From JBMFOH01 sp049969715 [NCBI: bacterium] (lineage in GTDB: Bacteria; DUMJ01): a DNA stretch of 64,000 nt. The stretch spans positions 1-64,000 of the forward strand of contig JBMFOH010000007.1 in the NCBI GenBank assembly GCA_049969715.1. The letters are read 5' to 3'. The notes below the pieces were generated by a model. It saw only the letters and a program-made list of their open reading frames with translations, was not told where the DNA came from and did no database searches. The position numbers and the translations under genes were made by a program. Positions 15,626 through 24,824 of this stretch are shown here, in pieces; position 1 is the stretch's first letter, and every line of letters starts with the position of its first letter.

Positions 15626-16498
15626 ATGGAAGGTCTTATCCTTTATGAAGAGTACCAACCAAAGAACCCTTATCTAATAGCAGGATTCTCGGGTTGGGCT
15701 AATGCAGGAGAAGTCTCAACTATAGCATTAACCTATTTGATCAGTAAATTAGATGCCAAAAAATTTGCTGAGATAAATGGGGAAGATTTCTACATACTAA
15801 CCTCAACAGAAGCCCATAGGCCAGTAACTAACATAGAAAAGGGAATGATAAGAGAACTGAATCTTCCTGTAACTACATTCTATCTTTGGAAGAATGAAGG
15901 AATTGATATCATCTTTCTTTTAGGAAGAGAACCAGACGTACGATGGAAGAGATACCTAGAGATAGTTATTGGTTTTGCAAAAGATCTCGGTGTAAAACGG
16001 ATATATACAATAGGAGGAGAATATTCATCTGTACCTCATACCAGGAAACCTAGGATAACAGGAGTTGTAAGTGATGAGAAGCTAAAGGAGGAGCTCTTGC
16101 AGTATGAGGTAAGAACTATAGATTATCAAGGTCCAAGTAGTATCCACACCTATTTTTCTATCGTCTCTAAGGAAAAGGGTATAGAGTGTGTAAGTCTTTG
16201 GGGAGATGTTCCATACTATATTCAAGTGTCTAATCCTACTGTAGCATCAGTTGTGTTAGATAAGCTGGCTAAACTCTTAAAGATTGAGTTTCCTCTTGAG
16301 CAGATAAAGAAGGAAGGGGAAGAGTTTACTGAACAGGTCAATAAGGCAGTAGCAGAAAAGCCTGATGTCCAAGAGTTTATTAAAAAACTAGAAGATATCT
16401 ATGATGCAGATATAGAGGTCGATAGACCAAGCAGACAAGAACTTGAAGAATTTATTAAGGGTGTAGAAGATTTCCTACGTCGGCAGGATAAAGAATAG
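15626..16498 (+). CDS. PAC2-family protein
   Basis: A 290-residue protein of the PAC2 (proteasome assembly chaperone 2-like) family, found in archaea, actinobacteria and many uncultured bacteria. Landmarks: LIAGFSGWANAGEVSTIAL near the start, the glycine-rich YTIGGEYSSVPHTR, and YQGPSSIHTYFSIVSKEKGIECVSLWGDVPYYIQ. The acidic C-terminal helices (EQIKKEGEEFTEQ and later) are also usual. Function in bacteria lacking proteasomes is unknown; no proteasome or Pup genes are nearby. It has its own promoter and stands alone between convergent or divergent neighbours. Confidence 0.88.
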   Translation: MEGLILYEEYQPKNPYLIAGFSGWANAGEVSTIALTYLISKLDAKKFAEINGEDFYILTSTEAHRPVTNIEKGMIRELNLPVTTFYLWKNEGIDIIFLLGREPDVRWKRYLEIVIGFAKDLGVKRIYTIGGEYSSVPHTRKPRITGVVSDEKLKEELLQYEVRTIDYQGPSSIHTYFSIVSKEKGIECVSLWGDVPYYIQVSNPTVASVVLDKLAKLLKIEFPLEQIKKEGEEFTEQVNKAVAEKPDVQEFIKKLEDIYDADIEVDRPSRQELEEFIKGVEDFLRRQDKE

Positions 16499-16527
16499 GA
16501 AGCACGAGAAGGACCTTGATAGAGAGT

Positions 16528-17529
16528 TTACCTTAGTATTAGTGCTTTTAATAGTTCCTGTCTCCACACCTTCTTAGAAGGGTCGTATGCTCCGAAGCCT
16601 GCACAGAATTCCCAGTAACACCAAGCAATTTTTCTTTTTTCTGCCTCTCTAGCTACAAAGGACGTCCAACGGGCTCTTGACTCCATATCTGCCTTATTAT
16701 ACGCACCAAATTCTCCCAAAAATAGTGGAACATTGTTATGTCTTTTAGACCACTCTACTGCCATATCTAACTCATTCGTTATCTGCCTTTTTTCTTCTTC
16801 TGTTCCTAGCCACTTTCTACCCAAAGGGGGCGAAGGGCTCACCCACTCTGCCCCCTGATGTGTAAATTCAAACGGTGTATATAAATGGAATGTTACTATA
16901 AGATTTTTGTCATTAGGGATAGAGAGTTCTCCAAGGCTCCAAACACTATTCCAAGACGTTGGTCCTACGATTATCTTCCTCTGAGGATTGGTCACTCTTA
17001 TTATTTTTATTGTATCTACCACGTATCCATTCCACAGGTCACTTGTTAGGGCATGGCATGGTTCATTTAAAAGTTCAAAGTATAGATTTGCCGGATAATC
17101 TTTATAGTGTTCAGAGATCTGCCTCCATAAACTTAAAAATCTCTCCCTATGCCCATCTGGATTTACCATTATCTCATCATAGTGATGGATATTTATTACT
17201 GTTATAAGGTTCTGCTCTAGAGATTTCTTTACCACCCAGTCTACCCGCTTAAAGAAATTCTTATCTATCTTATATGGAGGCTTCGACTCAGCATGGAAGG
17301 ACCATTTTATTGGAATCCTTACTGTATCAAAACCTGCATCCTTTATAATCTTGAAGTAATCATCTTCTATATACACTCCCCAATCTCCTTCGTTGGGAGC
17401 TTCTAGAGCATTCCCTATATTAATTCCACGAGACATCTTAGCATCTTCGGGAAATACTATTCCTGGAACTAAGAGTAAGACAAGAAGAATAACAAAGACT
17501 CTATTAATAGTATCTCCTCCTAATGTCAT
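16528..17529 (-). CDS. secreted glycoside hydrolase family 5 endo-glycanase (mannanase or cellulase)
   Basis: 333 residues with an N-terminal signal peptide (hydrophobic 10-25). GH5 features are clear: INIGNALEAPNEGDWG, VRIPIKW, the acid/base Glu156 in FELLNEP and the nucleophile Glu273 in LFLGEFGAYN, with YWEF near the end. Subfamily cannot be fixed by eye; the preceding beta-mannosidase in the same operon argues for a mannan-type substrate, but cellulase activity is equally compatible. It overlaps the beta-mannosidase gene by 26 bases and is the last gene of the sugar operon. Confidence 0.88.
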   Translation of the reverse strand: MTLGGDTINRVFVILLVLLLVPGIVFPEDAKMSRGINIGNALEAPNEGDWGVYIEDDYFKIIKDAGFDTVRIPIKWSFHAESKPPYKIDKNFFKRVDWVVKKSLEQNLITVINIHHYDEIMVNPDGHRERFLSLWRQISEHYKDYPANLYFELLNEPCHALTSDLWNGYVVDTIKIIRVTNPQRKIIVGPTSWNSVWSLGELSIPNDKNLIVTFHLYTPFEFTHQGAEWVSPSPPLGRKWLGTEEEKRQITNELDMAVEWSKRHNNVPLFLGEFGAYNKADMESRARWTSFVAREAEKRKIAWCYWEFCAGFGAYDPSKKVWRQELLKALILR

Positions 17530-19957
17530 TCAAGGTATAAACCTTTATATCATATAGATCCACCTCTTCTAAAGCCTTGACAGATAACTTTATCTCTTCC
17601 CCTGGGAATATATCAAAATAGTTATCACTCAGTGAAATACCATCAGGGACATCTATACTTACCATCCAAACAAACCGATCTGATGTTAAAGAAAGTTCGT
17701 ATCTTTCAACATCTATCTTATTCAGTTTGATATCAATCTTAGCTTCTGGAAGCTTTAAGTCCTTGAAGTCAACTAAAAAGATTCTATTTTTAGATATTAA
17801 CCCTCCTTCTAAAGAAGAGACCTTAGCATAAACAAATACATAATCCTTCTCTTTGATGCCAGAAACATCTAGTTTTCCTATAGATAAACTCTTTGCTCCT
17901 GGAAGTTCAACCCTTTCTGATTTTCTTTCAAGGATTCTGCCATTGAAATCTTCTATCCCATATTCTACCTCTACCTCTTGAGATTTGTAAGTTTCATTGA
18001 CAGCTACTATCTCTACTATATCTTGTTCTTTAATAGATATATGGATAGGCTCAAAGACCCTCTTAACAAAATAATATGATGGCTTTAATCTAAGATAGTA
18101 ATCTACTACAGTCCATGCCCCTGTCGTTCCCCAACAGTCAGAATACATCCAGAATAACTCACCAGCAGTATTAAACATACGTCTTTTCCAATGTTCTAGA
18201 GCGAATTTTAATGCCTCTGCTTGTATCATCTGAGCACTTAAGAGATACTCATCTAGAGAAAGCTTCTCTTGAGGAATGAAAAATCTCTCTAAACTAGCCT
18301 TAATGTTTCCTCTTTCAAAAGTATTATTATGAAACCTCCAGGTAGGAGAATCTATATATAGTTCATTATCTGGAGTAAATTCTATAAGACTTTTCTTTAA
18401 TGGTGGAGCAAGCTGACCAAACTCTGTTATAAATTTACCCTTATCTAATGCATAGAGTTTATAATTTACCCTCTCAAAGGGGTCTTCTGTTTGTATACTT
18501 AAAGTCCAGGCATGCCTATCTCCACACTCTTCGGAGTTAGGGTCTTCTCCACCGTATGGACTTGAGGGCCAGTAAGGACGAGTTGGATCTAATTTCTTGC
18601 ATATCTCTGGCAGGAGTTCATCATATATCTTAGAGCCATAAAGCCTGGTATCTTTCCCGCCCCATGCACCCATATAATGTATCCATTGATTCTCATTATT
18701 TCCACACCAAACTACTAGAGAGGGGTGGTTTCTCAACTGTTTTATTACAGTCCTTGCTTCCTTCTCCACTTCTTGCATAAACTCCTTATCATCATCCGGA
18801 TAGGGAGCACAGGCAAACATAAAGTCTTGCCAGATCATAATCCCATTCTTATCACATAGCTCATAAAAATACGGGTCCTCGTATATACCGCCACCCCAGA
18901 TCCTAAACATGTTGAAGTTTGCCTCTTTAGCAAGCTCTATTAGCTTCTTATACTTCTCTTTAGAGACATTTGCTATTATAGAGTCGGCAGGTATCCAATC
19001 AGCCCCTTTACAGAAGACCTTCTTACCATTTATAGAGATAATAAACGATGTCCCCTCAGGGATAGGTTCCTGAATAAGTTTTACCTCTCTTATTCCGTAT
19101 TTAGCAGAGTAGTTGTCAAGTAGTTTATTATTTTGAGAGACTTCAAGCTTAAAATCGTAAAGGAACGGCTCTCCAATAGGTGCTGGATACCATAATCTGG
19201 GATTATCTATTTCTAAAGTGTAGGTCTTAACATTCAATCCTGGTTTAACTGAAAGTCGTTCTTTAAGTCCAAAGGTTCTCTCATCACTTAGAGATAAAGA
19301 GATATCTAGGTCTATTTGATTAGACTCAAAATTCTCTATCTCTAATTCTATCTCAACCTTAGCTTTATCTTCTAGGACTGAAGATTTTAAAAATACATCC
19401 CTTATCGCCACGCTCTCATAACTTCTAAGTTGAACACCCCTCCATATACCACAGGTAGGTAGATATGGGCCCCAGTCCCAACCAAATACAAACTGAGGCT
19501 TTCTCATCCAGATACGATAATAACTCTCATCAACCCCATACTTCTCTAAAGGTTTGCCTTTTGCCCTCTTCTTACCAACATCAAGATAGACTAAGAGCTC
19601 ATTTTCTCCTTCTCTAATAGAACTAGTTACATCTATTACATAAGGGATAAATGCATTATGATGTTCCCCTATCCTTACTCCATTAAGAAAAATTTCTGCA
19701 TCTAGATCGAGTCCATCAAAGACTAGTTCCACTTTTTTCTGAATAAAATCTTTAGATACATTGAAGATCTTTCTGTAATACCACAGTCTTTCTTCTATCC
19801 ACTTACATTTTTCGGCATTAGTCCCATATAGAGGGTCATCTATCTTCCCATTTCTTAAAAGGTCTAGATGCACATCCCCTGGAACAGTGGCAGTGAGCCA
19901 CTCACTATCCAACTCTGACCTAAACTCCCATCTTCCATCTAAAGATATGACTTGCAT
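17504..19957 (-). CDS. glycoside hydrolase family 2 beta-mannosidase
   Basis: 817 residues, normal for family 2 beta-mannosidases that release terminal beta-linked mannose. The start LDGRWEFRSELDSEWLTATVPGDVHLDLL and CKWIEERLWYYRK are typical of mannosidases and not of beta-galactosidases. The acid/base is Glu422 in WCGNNEN, the nucleophile Glu512 in FITEFGQ. No signal peptide is present, so it acts in the cytoplasm on imported mannosides. It lies in a six-gene operon with a sugar ABC importer, a UroD-like protein and a GH5 enzyme. Confidence 0.92.
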   Translation of the reverse strand: MQVISLDGRWEFRSELDSEWLTATVPGDVHLDLLRNGKIDDPLYGTNAEKCKWIEERLWYYRKIFNVSKDFIQKKVELVFDGLDLDAEIFLNGVRIGEHHNAFIPYVIDVTSSIREGENELLVYLDVGKKRAKGKPLEKYGVDESYYRIWMRKPQFVFGWDWGPYLPTCGIWRGVQLRSYESVAIRDVFLKSSVLEDKAKVEIELEIENFESNQIDLDISLSLSDERTFGLKERLSVKPGLNVKTYTLEIDNPRLWYPAPIGEPFLYDFKLEVSQNNKLLDNYSAKYGIREVKLIQEPIPEGTSFIISINGKKVFCKGADWIPADSIIANVSKEKYKKLIELAKEANFNMFRIWGGGIYEDPYFYELCDKNGIMIWQDFMFACAPYPDDDKEFMQEVEKEARTVIKQLRNHPSLVVWCGNNENQWIHYMGAWGGKDTRLYGSKIYDELLPEICKKLDPTRPYWPSSPYGGEDPNSEECGDRHAWTLSIQTEDPFERVNYKLYALDKGKFITEFGQLAPPLKKSLIEFTPDNELYIDSPTWRFHNNTFERGNIKASLERFFIPQEKLSLDEYLLSAQMIQAEALKFALEHWKRRMFNTAGELFWMYSDCWGTTGAWTVVDYYLRLKPSYYFVKRVFEPIHISIKEQDIVEIVAVNETYKSQEVEVEYGIEDFNGRILERKSERVELPGAKSLSIGKLDVSGIKEKDYVFVYAKVSSLEGGLISKNRIFLVDFKDLKLPEAKIDIKLNKIDVERYELSLTSDRFVWMVSIDVPDGISLSDNYFDIFPGEEIKLSVKALEEVDLYDIKVYTLNDIRRRYY

Positions 19958-19982
19958 ATGGACACCTCACTCTAGGAATTAA

Positions 19983-21104
19983 TTAATTGTACCTACCGTA
20001 TTTTTCAAAGGCTTCGTACATTGCCTCTACATTTTCTAATTTAGAATCCGAATTTATTTCTCCCATCCCTATAAAACCACCTTCCTTAGAGCCAAAAAGA
20101 TCAATCACTCTCTTTACATACAGCTCTACCTCTTCTGGAAGAGCTTTCGTCAATATATATTGACGATCTATGTCACTTCTTATACATATCTTACCAGCAA
20201 CTATTTTAGCTAGGGCATCTAAATTCATAGCAGAGAATTGTGGGTTTAGAACATCTACTCCTATCTCTATGAGGTCAGGAATTATATCTATCGTATATCC
20301 ATCAGTATGAAAGTGTACATGATGCCCTGCTCTATGAACCGCCTCGAATAATTCCTTGTAATAGGGCTTAAAAAGCTCTCTCCATATCTTAGGATTTATT
20401 ATTAGCTGCCTTTGAGTCCCCCAATCATCTTGAAAAAGAATACCATCTACTGGATATCTCAACCAAAATCCTAAGGTCTTAAGGTTATAGTCTACTATCT
20501 TCTCTATAAGAAATCTTACTCTCTCTCGATCTTCCATTATATCCATCATAAGAGGGACATAATCTCTAATCCATTGTAGCAGTTCAAATAGATTCCCAGA
20601 ATAAGCTATGATATACTTCCCTTTACGTTGGGCATACTCTATAGTCCTTTCTATCTCGGGAATGTTGAATCTCCAGTATGCTAGTGCATCTGGAAATCGA
20701 TAGCTATCAAGATTATCCCAATCCTCGAGAGGACTCTTAATAACCTGTCCTACAATGCCAGGGTCTATCTTCCTCCAAGTACACCCCCATTCATCTGTAC
20801 TATCTCCAGCTTCTCCAGGGGTTCCATACTGAAAGCTCCTAGGCTCTAGATAGATAAAGTCATCTTCAAATGTCCACTTTTTAGATAGGTCTTCACTATA
20901 TTTATATCCAGCAGATGCTGGCCTTCTCGAGACATCCATCTTATCCAAGCTTGATACAATATCCTTTGGGTATCTACTCAGTATATTTGCCAATTCTTCT
21001 CCATATTTATACCAGGCAGCTGGTAGAACAGCATGCATAATGGGTATTCTATCTATCCCCTTAAACTCTATCGCCCTTATTACTCGTTCTCTACTAGTCA
21101 TCAT
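19983..21104 (-). CDS. UroD/MtaA-superfamily protein lacking the zinc-binding cysteines
   Basis: 373 residues of the uroporphyrinogen decarboxylase-like superfamily (TIM barrel), starting MTSRERVIRAIEFKGIDRIP. Corrinoid-linked methyltransferases of this group bind zinc through His-x-Cys...Cys. Here the positions read HFHTDG (Asp for the first Cys) and SDIDRQ (Ile for the second), by comparison with the second UroD-like protein of this window (LHSCGG and GGGCDTQ). A zinc-dependent methyl transfer is thus unlikely, and the true reaction is unknown. Position between the sugar permease and beta-mannosidase ties it to sugar use. It is not likely a heme enzyme, as no heme genes are present. Confidence 0.8.
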   Translation of the reverse strand: MMTSRERVIRAIEFKGIDRIPIMHAVLPAAWYKYGEELANILSRYPKDIVSSLDKMDVSRRPASAGYKYSEDLSKKWTFEDDFIYLEPRSFQYGTPGEAGDSTDEWGCTWRKIDPGIVGQVIKSPLEDWDNLDSYRFPDALAYWRFNIPEIERTIEYAQRKGKYIIAYSGNLFELLQWIRDYVPLMMDIMEDRERVRFLIEKIVDYNLKTLGFWLRYPVDGILFQDDWGTQRQLIINPKIWRELFKPYYKELFEAVHRAGHHVHFHTDGYTIDIIPDLIEIGVDVLNPQFSAMNLDALAKIVAGKICIRSDIDRQYILTKALPEEVELYVKRVIDLFGSKEGGFIGMGEINSDSKLENVEAMYEAFEKYGRYN

Positions 21105-21113
21105 TTTGCTCCT

Positions 21114-22094
21114 CTACTCTCTCGTTCTTGCTATCTGAATAGTATTAATCAATACTGCTATTAGTATAAGTACTCCCTTCACTACGTATTGGACATACTC
21201 ATTAATATTTAAGAGAGTCATAGCATTTATTAAAACACCTAAAAAGAGTATACCGATAAAGGTTCCCCAAACTGTACCTATCCCACCAAATAAGCTTGCC
21301 CCTCCTATTATAACTGATGATATTACATTTAATTCATATCCTTTACCAAAAGAAAATGCCCCTGCCATAACTTGAGAAGAAACGAGAATGCCACTTAGAG
21401 CTGCCAACAATTGCACCACTACCATCACAATTCTTTTTACCCTACTCACATTAATACCTGATAGTCTCGCTGCTTCAGAGTTTCCACCTACAGCATATAC
21501 TGCACGACCAAACTTTGTATAATTCATAACTATAAAGACAACTATAAAGATTAATACTAGTATTATAGCGGGAAGAGGTATACCAAATATCTGACCTGCT
21601 CCGAATACGTTATACCATAAGGGTAATGTAGTTACTGGGAAGCCTTTTGAAATTATTGCCGCTATTCCATACAAAATATTCATCATTGCTAGAGTGACTA
21701 TGAATGAAGGTAACTTAAACTTTGTAATTACCAACCCATTAAGATAACCACAGAGGCTTGAAATTATAAAAGCAAGAAATATCCCAACTATTACTCCTTT
21801 TTCCATAGGCATTATCTTCACCTCGGCAAGATATCCACTTGTAAGGGCCACTATAACCCCTGACAATGCTACCGTTGAACCGATTGAAAGGTCTATTTCA
21901 CCTGTAACTATCACCATAAACATTCCAAAAGCTATAACGCCTTGAATAGAAGCATTTCTTAAGATATTCAATAAATTTCTAGTCGTGAAAAATCCAGGAG
22001 CTAAAAATGCTACTACAATAGTAATAATTAAAAGTATGATCTCTAAAATATGAGTACTTATAAAAATTCTTATATCAGACCTTGTTGTTTTCAA
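21114..22094 (-). CDS. sugar ABC transporter permease (RbsC type)
   Basis: 326 residues with 8-10 hydrophobic spans of the BPD_transp_2 (CUT2) family. Recognisable are GMFMVIVTGEIDLSIGS in the first third and AVYAVGGNSEAARLSGINV, the cytoplasmic loop contacting the ATPase, then VIIGGASLFGGIGTVWGT. CUT2 importers usually carry monosaccharides. The gene overlaps the ATPase gene by 20 bases. Confidence 0.94.
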   Translation of the reverse strand: MKTTRSDIRIFISTHILEIILLIITIVVAFLAPGFFTTRNLLNILRNASIQGVIAFGMFMVIVTGEIDLSIGSTVALSGVIVALTSGYLAEVKIMPMEKGVIVGIFLAFIISSLCGYLNGLVITKFKLPSFIVTLAMMNILYGIAAIISKGFPVTTLPLWYNVFGAGQIFGIPLPAIILVLIFIVVFIVMNYTKFGRAVYAVGGNSEAARLSGINVSRVKRIVMVVVQLLAALSGILVSSQVMAGAFSFGKGYELNVISSVIIGGASLFGGIGTVWGTFIGILFLGVLINAMTLLNINEYVQYVVKGVLILIAVLINTIQIARTRE

Positions 22095-23589
22095 TGTCTT
22101 CTCCTCCCATACACATAGAATAAAGTTCTTCTATAGTAACTTCTTCTGGTAATACCTCACCAATAATTCTTCCTTGCCTCATTATTAATATTCTATGACA
22201 GACCTCTATGAGTTCCTCAAGTTCTGAAGAGACAATTATACTTGCTATACCATTCCGAGATTGCTCCCATATTATCTCGAATATCTGCTGTTTTGCACTC
22301 ACATCTATACCTCGTGTAGGTTCATCAAACAAAATTACGCCAGGATTCACGTTTAGCCATTTACCCACCACTACTTTTTGCTGATTCCCTCCAGAAAGAG
22401 ATGATATTGGCAATAGATAGTTTGACACCTTTATATCTAATGCTCTTATCTCTCTTCTTGCAAATTCATCTTCCAAATTTCTATCTACAAAAGCACCTTT
22501 ACCTAAAAGCTCTAAACTTGCCAAACATAGATTATTCTTTACTGAATGTATTTGAATAAGTCCCTCTCTCTTTCTATCTTCAGGCGTCATCACTATACCT
22601 AAATGCTTCATCTCAATTGGATCTAACTTTTCAATCCTCTTACCTCTAACAATTATCTCTCCTTTATCTATAGGATTCACTCCAAAAATGGCTTTCAATA
22701 ATTCGGTCCTTCCAGAACCAAGCATTCCTGCTATACCCAATATCTCACCTTTTCTCAACTTAAATGAGATATCTTCAAACTGATGCCGCCGAGAAAGCCC
22801 TCTTACCTCGAGAACCACTTCATCAGAATATTTAAGGTCTTTAGGCCTTGTTCGAATCTCTACTTCTCCAAACATCATCTTAACAATATTTCTTGGTGTC
22901 ACTTCTTTCATTAAAACTGTGTCTACCACGTTACCATCGCGTAATACTGTGCAGGTATCTGCTATCTCCCATAACTCATGAAGCCTATGTGTGATATATA
23001 TTATTACAACATCCTTCTTCTTAAGTTCTCTCACTATATCAAAAAGTGCCTGAGTTTCATGATAGGCAAGCGAAGATGTAGGCTCATCTAGCATTATGAC
23101 CTTTGGATTAAAGCTCATTGCTTTTGCTATCTCTACTATTTCCCATTGCCACATACTGAGTCTATATAGTACTTCTTTTGGAGGGATATTAACCTTTAAT
23201 TCCTGTAACAGATCCTCAGCCATTTTATAAGTCTTATCCCAGTCTACTATCTCACCAAATATAGTCTTTTTCATAGGGAGGCGTCCTACAAAGATGTTCT
23301 CTGCCACAGTTAGTCCTGGAATAAGGCTTAACTCTTGGTATACTGTAGCGATCCCTTTGTCAAAGGCATCTTTCGGACTGCTAAAATTGAGAGGCTTACC
23401 ATCAAATAAAATTTCTCCTTTTGTAGGTCTAAATGCCCCTGAAAATATCTTTACTAAAGTAGTCTTGCCTGAGCCATTTTTACCTACAAGCGCATGAACC
23501 TCCCCACTTTTGAAACTTACATTTATTCCGTTTAAAGCCACTGTCCCTGGGAAAATCTTAACTATATTACGAGCTTCTAATACACTCAT
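22075..23589 (-). CDS. sugar ABC transporter ATP-binding protein (RbsA/MglA type)
   Basis: 504 residues with two tandem ABC domains as in all CUT2 ATPases. The first has Walker A GKNGSGKTT and Walker B VIMLDEPTSS but a degenerate signature (LSMWQWE). The second has a degenerate Walker A (GMLGSGRTE), LSGGNQQK and VILFDEPTRGIDV. Together they energise import by the adjacent permease. A stem-loop separates it from the upstream binding-protein gene, which probably lowers its expression relative to that protein. Confidence 0.95.
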   Translation of the reverse strand: MSVLEARNIVKIFPGTVALNGINVSFKSGEVHALVGKNGSGKTTLVKIFSGAFRPTKGEILFDGKPLNFSSPKDAFDKGIATVYQELSLIPGLTVAENIFVGRLPMKKTIFGEIVDWDKTYKMAEDLLQELKVNIPPKEVLYRLSMWQWEIVEIAKAMSFNPKVIMLDEPTSSLAYHETQALFDIVRELKKKDVVIIYITHRLHELWEIADTCTVLRDGNVVDTVLMKEVTPRNIVKMMFGEVEIRTRPKDLKYSDEVVLEVRGLSRRHQFEDISFKLRKGEILGIAGMLGSGRTELLKAIFGVNPIDKGEIIVRGKRIEKLDPIEMKHLGIVMTPEDRKREGLIQIHSVKNNLCLASLELLGKGAFVDRNLEDEFARREIRALDIKVSNYLLPISSLSGGNQQKVVVGKWLNVNPGVILFDEPTRGIDVSAKQQIFEIIWEQSRNGIASIIVSSELEELIEVCHRILIMRQGRIIGEVLPEEVTIEELYSMCMGGEDIENNKV

Positions 23590-23614
23590 ATCTAACTCCT
23601 AATAGATAAAAGCA

Positions 23615-23663
23615 GGGTAAGTCTCTCTATGATTTCATTTAGATAGTCTAGAAAGACTTACCC
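23615..23663 (-). promoter_or_regulatory. intercistronic stem-loop between binding-protein and ATPase genes
   Basis: Two 15-base arms (23615-23629 and 23649-23663), fully paired in RNA with one G-U wobble, enclose a 19-base loop just after the stop of the binding-protein gene. Only a short CTTTTA follows on the transcribed strand, so it should act as a leaky terminator or 3' stabiliser keeping binding protein in excess over ATPase and permease. Confidence 0.75.
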
Positions 23664-23674
23664 CAGTAGTAATA

Positions 23675-24661
23675 CTATCCACCCATCTTAGCTTTTAGAT
23701 CTTTTTCAAACTTCTCGATTCCTGCCTTATCATCACGAGAAAGAGTTATCCCAGGGACAGGGATACACTTACCTTTTGTTTTACTAATATCCTCACCCTT
23801 TATTGCCTTTATAAGAGTCTCCATAGTCTTATACCCTTGAGTATAAGGGTCTTGACCTGTAACTGCCTGTAATACATTAGCTGGATCTTTTAGCATCTGT
23901 ACAATCTGTTCACTTGCATCAGTTCCAAAAACGAAGACTTTGCCAGCTTTTCCAGCATTCTTCACAGCCATAGCCGCCCCTATAGTTCCACCTTCATTTG
24001 CAGACCAAATAATGTTTACTTCAGGATGAGCTGTTAAAATGTCTCCTGCCACCTGAACTGCCCTATCCTGTAACCAAGCATCCTGATCGGCTACAATCTC
24101 AACTCCTGGTAGTTTTTTCACTTCTTCTAGAAAGCCACTTACCCTGTCTCCACTCTGTTCTGGAAGTAGAGATTTAAACTGAAGTATAGCTATTTTTGCC
24201 TTGCCACCAAGCTTCTGCATTATAAACTTACGGCAGACCTCACCAGTACGCCTTCCAAGCTCCTTTTGATCAGAGGTATATCCACCAACAATAAATGGGG
24301 CATTAGTAAGATTTGTATTACATACTGCTATCTTTAATCCAGCATCTGAAGCCTTCTTCAACATAGCAACTGATGTAGTATTACTAAGAGGCGCAATAGC
24401 GATACCATCAATTTGCTGGGAAATGTACGTATTAATAAGCTCCGTTTCCTTTGCCTGATCATTATTTGTATTAGCAAGCAAACACTCTGCTCCCGCAGCT
24501 TTTGCAGCATCTTCAAAACCCTTCTGCAATAGTTTCATAAATTGATCCTCTTGAAATACTACACCTGCTACTCTAATCTGAGCTGCCATAAGATTTGCTT
24601 CAAATGAGAAAAGAATTAAGAACATCAGTAACAAAAAACTAATCCTCTTTAAAACTCTCAT
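23675..24661 (-). CDS. periplasmic sugar-binding protein of the CUT2 ABC importer (RbsB type)
   Basis: 328 residues with a signal peptide (hydrophobic FLLLMFLILFSF, cleavage near residue 27) and a Peripla_BP_4 fold: IRVAGVVFQEDQFMKLLQKGFEDAA, NTYISQQIDGIAIAPLSNTT, and TVTGQDPYTQGYKTMETLI. It captures a sugar for the adjacent ATPase and permease. No lipobox is seen, so it would be free or anchored by its signal. The substrate is not certain: mannose or a related monosaccharide is suggested by the mannosidase downstream. Confidence 0.93.
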   Translation of the reverse strand: MRVLKRISFLLLMFLILFSFEANLMAAQIRVAGVVFQEDQFMKLLQKGFEDAAKAAGAECLLANTNNDQAKETELINTYISQQIDGIAIAPLSNTTSVAMLKKASDAGLKIAVCNTNLTNAPFIVGGYTSDQKELGRRTGEVCRKFIMQKLGGKAKIAILQFKSLLPEQSGDRVSGFLEEVKKLPGVEIVADQDAWLQDRAVQVAGDILTAHPEVNIIWSANEGGTIGAAMAVKNAGKAGKVFVFGTDASEQIVQMLKDPANVLQAVTGQDPYTQGYKTMETLIKAIKGEDISKTKGKCIPVPGITLSRDDKAGIEKFEKDLKAKMGG

Positions 24662-24724
24662 AAAATCTCTTACCTCCTTTTATAATCTAAGATTTCAAAT
24701 TCCTAACACCTCTAATAGCTTCCT

Positions 24725-24737
24725 ACCTTGTGCAGGT
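24725..24737. promoter_or_regulatory. candidate operator of the sugar operon
   Basis: ACCTTGTGCAGGT is a 13-bp palindrome (ACCT arms) placed about 20-32 bases downstream of the predicted start of the binding-protein transcript, a typical repressor site. The AraR-type regulator encoded just upstream is the natural candidate; not proven. Confidence 0.35.
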
Positions 24738-24763
24738 TAACTTGACTAATTATTTCTCAAATC

Positions 24764-24793
24764 TTTATAAATACCTTATTCTTTTTTCTCCAA
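24764..24793 (-). promoter_or_regulatory. candidate promoter of the sugar ABC/mannosidase operon
   Basis: TTGGAG (24793-24788), an 18-bp spacer and TATAAA (24769-24764) on the minus strand. The leader to the ATG at 24661 is about 95 bases long and contains the palindrome at 24725-24737 and an AAAGGAGG ribosome site. Confidence 0.45.
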
Positions 24794-24824
24794 GCATCAC
24801 CCCTTCCTCTACTTCTTATCCCCC

